Assembly (NCBI RefSeq): GCF_016889705.1
Contig: NZ_CP069526.1
Coordinates: forward strand, 8,460,001-8,524,000
Length of the DNA stretch: 64,000 bases
DNA from: Amycolatopsis sp. FDAARGOS 1241
GTDB lineage: Bacteria > Actinomycetota > Actinomycetes > Mycobacteriales > Pseudonocardiaceae
Reading direction: 5' to 3'
A program made the translations under genes and the position numbers. Under the pieces are notes generated by a model. That model saw nothing but the letters and a program-made list of their open reading frames with translations. It had not been told where the DNA came from and did not search any database. Shown here piece after piece: positions 57,547 through 64,000 of the stretch. Numbering within the stretch: the stretch's first letter is position 1; every line of letters starts with the position of its first letter.

Positions 57547-57602
57547 AAGGGTCGTGAGTGGTAAGGGGTGACTTCCCGCACCTCTTACCGGTCACGACCC
57601 TT
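57547..57602 (+). terminator. bldC terminator
   Basis: Long imperfect hairpin: AAGGGTCGTGA (57547-57557) pairs with TCACGACCCTT at the end, with inner stems GGTAAG/CTTACC and GGTG/CACC and a small apical loop. Thirteen bases after the bldC stop. Confidence 0.75.
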
Positions 57603-57687
57603 CGTCGTACCCGGGGTTCGGGCCGGTTCGCGGTTTTGGGGCTAACCTGGGGAACCGGCAAGGCCTTGCACGACGGAAGGACCGGGC

Positions 57688-57879
57688 ATGATTCCTCTGC
57701 TCGCAGCGGTGGGCGCGATCACCATCGCCGTTCTGTTGTGGCGGGTCTTCGCGGCGGGGCAGCGCATCGGCGTGCCGGACCGCCGATCCACCCGCGGCCC
57801 GGACGACGACCCCGACTTCCTGCGCAAGCTCTCCGAAGAGCAGCGCAAACGCCCCACGTCCGACGACGGCGACTCCTGA
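57688..57879 (+). CDS. Small single-helix membrane protein
   Basis: 63 residues: N-terminal membrane helix (about 3-22) and a charged tail (DDDPDFLRKLSEEQRKRPTS). ATG 57688 with GGAAGG ten bases upstream. Unknown function; codon use and the ribosome site argue that it is real. Confidence 0.65.
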   Translation: MIPLLAAVGAITIAVLLWRVFAAGQRIGVPDRRSTRGPDDDPDFLRKLSEEQRKRPTSDDGDS

Positions 57880-57909
57880 CGGCTCCGGTGCCGAAGCCCG
57901 GACACGACT

Positions 57910-57941
57910 CGGCGCCCCAGCTCCGCGAAGCCGGGGCGCCG
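57910..57941. terminator. Bidirectional terminator between convergent genes
   Basis: CGGCGCCCC (57910-57918) pairs with GGGGCGCCG (57933-57941), nine perfect base pairs and a 14-base loop, midway in the 70-base gap between the small membrane protein and the ParA-like gene. Confidence 0.7.
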
Positions 57942-57949
57942 TCCGCGCG

Positions 57950-59257
57950 TCAGCGGTACTGCTGCGCGCCGAAACCGTCCGCGACCGTGGCCGCCAGCTC
58001 CAGCAGCGCGAGGCGCGTGTCCCCGCCCAGACGCTCCAGCTCGATTTCCGCGCCCTCCTCCAGGTGTGCGTCGAACGGGATGCGGCAGACGGCGCGGACC
58101 TTGGCGCCGAAGTGGGCTGCGAGCTTGTCCAGGTCGACCGAGCTGCCCTTCGGGCGCACCGAGTTGATGACGACCACCGAGCGCTTCACCAGTTCGCCGT
58201 AGCCGTGGGCTTCGAGCCAGTCGAGCGTGGCCGACGCGGACCGCGCGCCGTCGACCGAACCGGACGACACGACGACGAGTGAGTCGGCCAGGTCGAGCAC
58301 GCCCTTCATCGCCGAGTGCATCAAACCGGTGCCGCAGTCGGTGAGCACGATGTTGTAGAAGTGCTCCAGCAGGTTCACCGTGCGGCGGTAGTCGATCTCC
58401 GAGAACGCCTCCGACACGGCCGGGTCCTGTTCGCTGGCGAGGATCTCCAGGCGGCTCGACCCCTGCGACGTGTACGAGCGCACGTCGCTGTACCGGGTGA
58501 TCTTCTCGGCGTCGCGCAACAAGTGGCGCACGGTCGCCGTGGTTTCGATGGCGATCTTCTGCGACAGCGTGCCGCGGTCGGGGTTCGCGTCGACGGCCAC
58601 CACGCGGTCGCCGCGCAGCGACGCGAAGGTCGAGCCCAGCGTGGTCGTGGCGGTGGTCTTGCCCACGCCGCCCTTGAGCGACAGCATCGCGATCTTGTAG
58701 CACCCGCGCAGCGGCTGGTTGACGCGCGCGATCAGCTCCCGCCGGCGCGTGTCGGCCGGGCTCTCACCGGGGTTCACGAGCTTGCCCGTGCCGAGGTACA
58801 GCGCCTTGCGCCAGCCCGACTGCGGCGTGCGCTTCGCCTGCTTCACCAGGTGTGCGGTGGCCAGGTCGTCGGGCACGGCCGACGCGGGGCGCCCGCCCGG
58901 CTGCGGCAGGCCCGACGGCTGCTGCTGCGAGGGCGGGTACCCCGTGGGCGGGTACTGCTGCTGGGGTTGCTGCGGCTGGTGGGGTTGCAACGGGGGCAGG
59001 TTCTGGTCGTACTGCTGCTGCGCGTACCCCGGCGGCACCTGGGCCTGCTGTTGCGGCACGGCGTGCGGCCCGGAGTTCGGGTTCGGAGACGCGACGACCT
59101 GCGTCGGCTGTGCGTCGTAGGGCCCCGAAGGCGGGTGCGGCGCCGAGTCCGTGCGTTCGTCGGAGAACAGCTCGGCTGCCGGTTCCTGCGCCTGTTCGGC
59201 CTGCGCCTGAGCCTCTCCGGCCGTAGCCCGGGCCGCTTCTTCACTGGGTCCGGTCAC
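57950..59257 (-). CDS. MinD/ParA-like ATPase with Pro/Gln-rich N-terminus (EspI-like)
   Basis: 435 residues from GTG 59257, set by GGGAGG nine bases upstream. About 130 residues of Gln/Pro-rich low complexity precede a conserved linker (SGWRKALYLGTGKLVNPGES) and the deviant Walker A KGGVGKTT at 195-202. The architecture recalls EspI (Rv3876) of type VII secretion and Rv0530 of the mycobacterial cytochrome c locus. It follows ccsB by 89 bases and could position or regulate the maturation machinery; no ESX genes are present. Confidence 0.8.
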   Translation of the reverse strand: MTGPSEEAARATAGEAQAQAEQAQEPAAELFSDERTDSAPHPPSGPYDAQPTQVVASPNPNSGPHAVPQQQAQVPPGYAQQQYDQNLPPLQPHQPQQPQQQYPPTGYPPSQQQPSGLPQPGGRPASAVPDDLATAHLVKQAKRTPQSGWRKALYLGTGKLVNPGESPADTRRRELIARVNQPLRGCYKIAMLSLKGGVGKTTATTTLGSTFASLRGDRVVAVDANPDRGTLSQKIAIETTATVRHLLRDAEKITRYSDVRSYTSQGSSRLEILASEQDPAVSEAFSEIDYRRTVNLLEHFYNIVLTDCGTGLMHSAMKGVLDLADSLVVVSSGSVDGARSASATLDWLEAHGYGELVKRSVVVINSVRPKGSSVDLDKLAAHFGAKVRAVCRIPFDAHLEEGAEIELERLGGDTRLALLELAATVADGFGAQQYR

Positions 59258-59346
59258 CGCTGCCAACCTCCCGGGTACGCCGCTGCTGGATCTCTCCGGT
59301 ATCGACGGTAGTCGGGGGGAGCGTTACCGACCGCGTGGCCCCCCGA

Positions 59347-60324
59347 TCAGCTGACCCCGGCGTAGGAGTGCAGCCCGGCGGTCACCAGGTTGACGAAGAA
59401 CAGGTTGAAGATCGTCACCGCGAACCCGACGATGTTGATCACGGCCGCGCGCGTGCCGCGCCAGCCGGCGGTGGCGCGGGAGTGCAGGTAGGAGGCGTAC
59501 ACGACCCACGCGATGAAGGCGACGGTCTCCTTCGGGTCCCAGCCCCAGAAGCGGCCCCACGCGGCCTCGGCCCACACGGCGCCGCACAGCACGCCGAAGG
59601 TGAAGATCGGGAACGCGATGATCGTGGCGCGGTAGGCGATGCGGTCGAGCACGTCGGCGGCCGGCAGCTTCGGGCCGAAGCCGGGGAACTTGGCCGGGTT
59701 GCGGTCGTAGGCGGTGCGGAACAGGTACAGCACGCTGGCCACACCGGGCACCAGGAACACGCCCGAACCGATGATCGCGGCCGACACGTGGATGTAGAGC
59801 CAGTAGGACTGCAGCGCGGGCACGACCGGCGCGGCCACCGTGTACAGCAGCGTGCCGTTGATGAACATCAGGATCACGACGGGCAGCAACACGAAACCCG
59901 TGAGGTGGCGCACCGGGAACTTCTTGATGACGACCAGCCACGCGACCACCGTGATGAAGGTGACCGCCATGCCGTACTCGTACATGTTGCCCCACGGCGC
60001 GCGGTGCACGGCGAGACCACGCAGCACGATCGCGGTGAGCTGCAGCGCAGCGCCCAGCACCAGCAGCGCCGCGCCCATGCGCCCGATGCGCTCGGGCCGC
60101 CCGACCTCCCGCGGGGCCTCGGGCTCCGCCGGCTTGTCGACGTCCTCGATCACCGGCGCCCCGGCGCCGACGAGGGTCTTCTGCGCGCTGCGCTCGTGGG
60201 CCAGGCGGCCCTTGGCGCCGAAGGCCTGCTCGAACAGCGTGAGCAGGAGCGCGAGGACGTAGATCGCCACCGTGGTGGTGTAGAACCAGTCGCTGTACTG
60301 CGACAACGTCTCGTTGATCTGCAT
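59347..60324 (-). CDS. ccsB: System II cytochrome c biogenesis protein CcsB/ResC
   Basis: 325 residues, about eight helices. The haem-binding WGRFWGWDPKE motif lies at 256-266, with histidines in helices flanking it (e.g. H179 in YIHVSAA). With ResB it moves haem out and attaches it to apocytochrome c. Ends 89 bases before the ParA-like start and begins three bases after resB. Confidence 0.93.
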   Translation of the reverse strand: MQINETLSQYSDWFYTTTVAIYVLALLLTLFEQAFGAKGRLAHERSAQKTLVGAGAPVIEDVDKPAEPEAPREVGRPERIGRMGAALLVLGAALQLTAIVLRGLAVHRAPWGNMYEYGMAVTFITVVAWLVVIKKFPVRHLTGFVLLPVVILMFINGTLLYTVAAPVVPALQSYWLYIHVSAAIIGSGVFLVPGVASVLYLFRTAYDRNPAKFPGFGPKLPAADVLDRIAYRATIIAFPIFTFGVLCGAVWAEAAWGRFWGWDPKETVAFIAWVVYASYLHSRATAGWRGTRAAVINIVGFAVTIFNLFFVNLVTAGLHSYAGVS

Positions 60325-60327
60325 GCC

Positions 60328-61944
60328 TCAGCTGCCTTTCCGGCCCGTGACCAGCCGTTCGCCGATCCGCTGGAACTCTTCGCCGTACCCTGCTTGGTCG
60401 GTGCGCGCGAGGCCGGCGACCTCGATCACGGTACCCGCGTGTCCGTCGTCACCGCGGCTCACCCGCACCCACAGTCGACGCCGCTTGACCAGCAACGACG
60501 CCCCGAGACCCGCGAACATCACGATCGCGAAGCCGAGCACGTACCCCTGCGTCGGGTCGTGCGAGATCTGGAGGTTCACCCACTCGTTCACGCCGTCGAA
60601 GCGCACCTTGGTGCCGTCGTCGAGCGTGAGCTCCTGGCCCACGGCCAGGTTCTGCCGCGCGACGCGCTTGAGGCGGCCGTCGGCGACGCGGTCCTGGTCC
60701 ACGTCGAACACCGACTGCCCGCGGCCCGCGTCGAGGCCGAGGTCGCCGCGCAGCACGTCGACGGCGACCATCGGGTTCTTCAGCTGCGGCGCGGTGGAGG
60801 TGAGCACGCCGGCGTGGACGAACGACGTCGGCGCGAGGATGCCGGTGATCGCGAGCTGCTTCGTGCGGCGCTGGATCTCGTCGGTGATGCCCGGCGTGTC
60901 GAACTTGGTGGCGCCCTGCGAGAGCATCGTGCCCGTGTCGGTCGGCCGCCACTGCGTGTTCTGCGTGCGCTTCTCGCCGTTGGGGAAGGTCACGGTGAAC
61001 TGGGGTGAGTAGCCGTTGCCGAGCAAGTAGACGCGGTCGCCCGCGGTGCGCAGCGGGTCGTTGACCTGCAGGTTGTACGGCCGCCAGGTGCCGGTCTGCA
61101 GATCCGGGCCGGACTGGTACTGGATGTTGGAGTGGTAGTAGTCGGCCTCGTTCGTGTCCGTGTAGTGGGCGGTGAAGTCGTTGACCTTCACGCAGAACGG
61201 GTCGAGGTCGGTGCCGTCGATGCGCAGGCCGGCTTCGAACGAGTCGTAGTTGTAGATGCCGGAGTTGCAGAACTGGCTGCCGTCGGCCTGCACGATGACC
61301 TGGCCCTCGTAGCTGTAGAGCTTGCCGAGGGCGAAGAAGATGATCAGGCCGAGCATGCCGAAGTGGAAGAGCAGGTTGCCGGTCTCGCGCAGGTAGCCGC
61401 GTTCGGCGGAGACGCTGAAGCCGCCGTCCTCCTCTTCGCGCTCGACCTTGCGCCAGCCGGACAGCTGCTTGAGCACGTCCTCGCGCACGGCCTCGGCGGT
61501 GCGCGAGGTGCGGGCGATGCGGTGGTGCGGCATGCGGGCGAGGTTGCGCGGCGTCAGCACCGGGCGCGCGCGCATCTGCTTGACGTAGTCCCAGCTGCGC
61601 GGCGTGAGGCAGCCGACCAGCGAGATCATCAGCAGCAGGTAGATCGCGGAGAACCAGACGCTGGAGTAGACGTCGTAGAACTGCAGCTTGTCGAGCAGAG
61701 TGCCCCACCAGCCGTGGCTCGAGATGTACTCGTCGACCTTCGCGGCGTTGAGGCGGTTCTGGGGCAGCAGGGCGCCGGGCAGCGCGGCGAGCGCCAGCAG
61801 GAACAGCAGGATCAGCGCGGTGCGCATCGACGTAAGGCCGCGCCAGGTGTTGCGCAGGAACGCGAGCACCTGTTTTCCCGCTGACGGCTTGTACGGGCGC
61901 TGGGGGTTGGCGGGGGGCGCTTCGATGGGGGGCACAGTCGTCAC
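60328..61944 (-). CDS. resB: System II cytochrome c biogenesis protein ResB
   Basis: 538 residues from a GTG overlapping the ccdA stop (GTGA). Helices near 35, 80, 180 and 460 with a large extracytoplasmic domain between the third and fourth. Typical stretches are TSMRTALILLFLLALAALPG and LLFHFGMLGLIIFFALGKLY. Works with CcsB. A longer frame continuing into ccdA is a shadow. Confidence 0.92.
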   Translation of the reverse strand: MTTVPPIEAPPANPQRPYKPSAGKQVLAFLRNTWRGLTSMRTALILLFLLALAALPGALLPQNRLNAAKVDEYISSHGWWGTLLDKLQFYDVYSSVWFSAIYLLLMISLVGCLTPRSWDYVKQMRARPVLTPRNLARMPHHRIARTSRTAEAVREDVLKQLSGWRKVEREEEDGGFSVSAERGYLRETGNLLFHFGMLGLIIFFALGKLYSYEGQVIVQADGSQFCNSGIYNYDSFEAGLRIDGTDLDPFCVKVNDFTAHYTDTNEADYYHSNIQYQSGPDLQTGTWRPYNLQVNDPLRTAGDRVYLLGNGYSPQFTVTFPNGEKRTQNTQWRPTDTGTMLSQGATKFDTPGITDEIQRRTKQLAITGILAPTSFVHAGVLTSTAPQLKNPMVAVDVLRGDLGLDAGRGQSVFDVDQDRVADGRLKRVARQNLAVGQELTLDDGTKVRFDGVNEWVNLQISHDPTQGYVLGFAIVMFAGLGASLLVKRRRLWVRVSRGDDGHAGTVIEVAGLARTDQAGYGEEFQRIGERLVTGRKGS

Positions 61945-62714
61945 AGTGGCAGCACCAGGTTCGAGGCGACGGAGTTGCGGAGCCAGCCCATGACGTCTCC
62001 CCAGAGTCCGGTGACGAGCAGGATGCCGACGACCATGAGCAGCCCGCCGCCGATCAGCTGCACGCGGCGGCCGTTGCGGCGGAGCCAGTCGGTGGCGCGC
62101 ACGGCCCAGCGGGCGCCGAGCGCGATCAGCAGGAACGGCAGGCCGAGGCCCACGCAGTAGATGAGCACCAGCAGGTAGCCGCGCGCGGCGGCGCCGCCGG
62201 TGGCGCTCGCGAGGCTCGTGACGGCCGAGAGCGTCGGCCCGATGCAGGGCGTCCAGCCGAGCCCGAACACGGCGCCGAGCAGCGGCGCGCCCCAGATGCC
62301 GCCGCCGGGCACGTGGTGCGAGCGGAACTCGCGCTGCAGGCCGGGAATCCAGCCGAGGAACACGAGCGCCATCGCGATCGTGAGCACTCCGCCGATGCGC
62401 TGCAGGAGGTCCTGGTTGATCAGGAGGGTGTCGGCGAGCCACACGAGCGTGCCGAGCGTCGCGACGAACACCACGGTGAACCCGAGCACGAACAGGCCCG
62501 CGGCGCCGAGCACGGCGTAGCGGCCCTTCTTGCGTTCCTCCTCGATGCTCACCGCGGGCGCGTCGGCGCCCACCAGCGCCGCGAGGTACGCCAGGTACCC
62601 GGGCACGAGCGGCACCACGCACGGCGACGCGAACGAGATCGCGCCGGCCAGCAGCGCCACGCCCGCGGCGAGCAGCAGCGGTCCGGAGATCGCCAGCTCG
62701 GACACGGAGTTCAC
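61941..62714 (-). CDS. ccdA: Thiol:disulfide interchange membrane protein CcdA
   Basis: 257 residues, six helices. The two redox cysteines are C32 in SPCVVP and C157 in TPCIGP. It passes electrons from cytoplasmic thioredoxin to the outside thioredoxin-like protein so that apocytochrome thiols stay reduced. GTG start at 62714. The 304 bases upstream hold a DosR-like palindrome. Confidence 0.93.
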   Translation of the reverse strand: MNSVSELAISGPLLLAAGVALLAGAISFASPCVVPLVPGYLAYLAALVGADAPAVSIEEERKKGRYAVLGAAGLFVLGFTVVFVATLGTLVWLADTLLINQDLLQRIGGVLTIAMALVFLGWIPGLQREFRSHHVPGGGIWGAPLLGAVFGLGWTPCIGPTLSAVTSLASATGGAAARGYLLVLIYCVGLGLPFLLIALGARWAVRATDWLRRNGRRVQLIGGGLLMVVGILLVTGLWGDVMGWLRNSVASNLVLPL

Positions 62715-63018
62715 GCACTTGAGAGTAGGCAGTGAGCTTCGCGTGAGACGGGCGGGGGCAGCTCACAGGACCTACGCCACACCCGTGCGGGACCTTCGTC
62801 CCGCCTGGGCTTTCCGGGCGGTTGTCGCCGATCGGCCCGCCCCGCCCGGGTGATCCCTCAGCGCCGGGCCGATCTTGAGCGCCGTCTTCCGGGGAGGAGC
62901 GCCCACCACGCCGACCGCCTCCGCGCTGCTGACCGTGGCGTCGGAGAGTCCGGATCTCGACGGCGAGAGCACGCGGCCGGCGAGGCGACCGACGAAACCC
63001 CCCGCCTCAGCTGAACCC
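62715..63018 (-). other. Intergenic region upstream of ccdA
   Basis: 304 bases. Contains the palindrome at 62787-62804 and a hairpin pairing GATCGGCCCG (62830-62839) with CGGGCCGATC (62865-62874) that may end the tlpA transcript. A 66-codon minus-strand frame (62772-62972) has no ribosome site or recognisable family and is not called. Confidence 0.45.
62787..62804 (-). promoter_or_regulatory. DosR/DevR-like palindrome upstream of ccdA
   Basis: GCGGGACCTTCGTCCCGC has perfect seven-base arms and fits the GGGACnTTnGnCCC pattern of DosR/DevR hypoxia boxes. It lies ~75-90 bases before the ccdA start. Control of cytochrome c maturation by oxygen or NO through such a regulator would fit but is inferred. 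Confidence 0.45.
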
Positions 63019-63597
63019 CTACTTCTCCGTCACCAGCCGCTGCACCGTCGGCATCAGGTCGGACGCCAGCACCTGCCGCAGGAAGACCGCAGCGACGCGG
63101 TGCTTCTTGTCGAGCACGATGGTCGACGGGATGAGGTTGCGGGGGTAACCCTGCAGCTGCAGGAGCACGCGGCCCGTCGGGTCCCAGATGGACGGGTAGG
63201 TGATGCCGCGGTCGCGGATGAAGTCCTGGGCGACTTCGCGCGCGGGGTCGCGGACGTCGAGGCCCACGACCTGGCCGCCGACGGGGGCCATCTGCTTGCT
63301 CGCCGTCTCGAGTTCCGGCGCTTCGGCGCGGCACGGACCACACCACTGGCCCCACAGGTTGACGACCACGACCTTGCCGGGGAAGTCGGCGATGGACAGT
63401 TGCTTGCCCTCGTGCATGAGGTCGTCGCCCGCCAGGACGGGCGCGTTCTGGCGCTGCGCCTCCGGGTACGTGATGTCGAGTTTGCCGCCCGGCGAGACGA
63501 AGCTGAACGTGCCGCCTTCGACGACCGCGTCCTTGCCCGTCGAGCAGCCGGCCACCAGCAACGCGGCCGTCAGCACCGCACCGAGAACTCGTTTCAT
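63019..63597 (-). CDS. resA: Lipoprotein thioredoxin-like protein TlpA/ResA
   Basis: 192 residues from ATG 63597, which overlaps the stop of the gene upstream. Lipobox LVAGC with C18 and redox centre WCGPC at 85-89 in a TlpA fold (GKVVVVNLWGQWCGPCRAE). It reduces apocytochrome c thiols outside the membrane with electrons from CcdA. The gap to ccdA suggests separate control. Confidence 0.92.
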   Translation of the reverse strand: MKRVLGAVLTAALLVAGCSTGKDAVVEGGTFSFVSPGGKLDITYPEAQRQNAPVLAGDDLMHEGKQLSIADFPGKVVVVNLWGQWCGPCRAEAPELETASKQMAPVGGQVVGLDVRDPAREVAQDFIRDRGITYPSIWDPTGRVLLQLQGYPRNLIPSTIVLDKKHRVAAVFLRQVLASDLMPTVQRLVTEK

Positions 63598-64000
63598 GCG
63601 CCCGTCACCTTCGGGTCCGTCGTGCCCGCGGGTTCGCTGTAGACGATCTCCACGAGCGCCTCGCCGTCGTAGACCAGGCTGGTGAGCGACGCGAGCGAGC
63701 ACTGCCGGTGCCGGGGGTCGTGCCACAGGCGCTTGGCCTCGAGGAACCGGCGCAGCGTCCAGATCGGCAGCTGGTGCGAAACGCACAGCGCCTCGCGCCC
63801 GTCGGCCTTCTCGCGCGCCCGGTGGACCGCGCCGAGCATCCGGTGCGCGATCTCCACGTACGGCTCGCCCCACGACGGCCGGAACGGGTTCAGCAGGTAC
63901 GGCCACGCTTTCGGCTGGCGCAGCGCGCCGTCGCCGACGGCCACGCGCTGGCCTTCGAACACGTTGCCGGCTTCGATCAGGCCGTCGTCGGTCGCGATGT
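63594..64000 (-). CDS. Histidine phosphatase (phosphoglycerate mutase family), 5' end outside the window
   Basis: The frame is open from 63594 to the right edge, giving 135 residues of the C-terminal part. CVSHQLPIWTLRRFL contains the second catalytic histidine; the N-terminal RHG motif is not in the window. Relative of mycobacterial Rv0525, which also precedes the TlpA gene. Substrate unknown; the TlpA gene start overlaps its stop. Confidence 0.82.
   Translation of the reverse strand, partial: IATDDGLIEAGNVFEGQRVAVGDGALRQPKAWPYLLNPFRPSWGEPYVEIAHRMLGAVHRAREKADGREALCVSHQLPIWTLRRFLEAKRLWHDPRHRQCSLASLTSLVYDGEALVEIVYSEPAGTTDPKVTGA

Noticed and set aside
60328..62766. 812-codon frame suggesting a CcdA-ResB fusion
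   Set aside because: The N-terminal part is a frame-shifted shadow of ccdA; the true resB start overlaps the ccdA stop as GTGA.
62772..62972. 66-codon minus-strand frame upstream of ccdA
   Set aside because: No start signal or recognisable family, and it covers palindromic regulatory-looking DNA.

Overview
The window reads as chromosomal DNA of a high-GC actinobacterium, most likely a Pseudonocardiales member close to Amycolatopsis. Support: very high GC with GTG and TTG starts, GTGA/ATGA start-stop overlaps throughout, a complete 14-gene nuo operon, a menaquinone pathway whose neighbours (mgtA, a DUF3592 protein, menG, geranylgeranyl reductase, CcsB/ResB/CcdA/TlpA, a phosphoglycerate-mutase-like protein) recall the Mycobacterium Rv0525-Rv0562 region as I remember it, plus bldC. 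The genus is inferred, not proven.

Layout. 1-9.5 kb: a minus-strand surface-polysaccharide cluster (AlgD-like nucleotide-sugar dehydrogenase, GT4 glycosyltransferase, two Wzz-like proteins with degenerate kinase domains, AsnB-type amidotransferase, a two-domain oxidoreductase running off the left edge). 9.7-13 kb: a secreted GH75 chitosanase behind a near-perfect palindromic operator, a NodB-fold deacetylase, and a dimethylargininase divergent from an Lrp-type regulator. 13.4-16.4 kb: korAB, the CoA-dependent 2-oxoacid:ferredoxin oxidoreductase. 16.9-20.3 kb: a sunset-domain membrane protein, a long-chain polyprenyl diphosphate synthase and a secreted protein. 20.3-23.4 kb: an accessory islet holding a two-gene ATPase + HNH nuclease operon (Septu/PtuAB-like), a tandem 65-bp repeat array, and two inverted copies of a roughly 120-bp hairpin element at its ends. 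23.4-39.3 kb: nuoN to nuoA on the minus strand, read from a promoter region with two Rex boxes and a possible iron box. 39.8-56 kb: menaquinone genes (menJ-like reductase, menG, menD, menB, menE, menA) mixed with two GT4 mannosyltransferase-like genes, an inositol-monophosphatase-like gene, an M1 peptidase, a kinase-like phosphotransferase and a Cds1-like PLP enzyme. 56-64 kb: DUF4229, Lrp, bldC, an EspI-like ParA ATPase, and the System II cytochrome c maturation genes (ccsB, resB, ccdA, tlpA/resA).

The unifying theme is respiration: polyprenyl tail synthesis, menaquinone head-group synthesis, methylation and side-chain reduction, complex I, a ferredoxin-reducing KGOR and cytochrome c maturation sit together, with redox-type operators (Rex before nuoA, a DosR-like palindrome before ccdA). 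Superimposed is an unusual load of non-coding repeats: three tandem arrays with different periods (about 65, 31 and 42 bp), a 144-bp direct repeat, a 3'-end hairpin element seen twice and a roughly 145-bp dispersed repeat. Several lie between convergent genes or start directly at stop codons. The best candidates for something undescribed are the ATPase/HNH islet with its repeat framing, the 65-bp array with its four-unit higher-order duplication, and a 24-codon mini-ORF created by a duplication between nuoC and nuoD.
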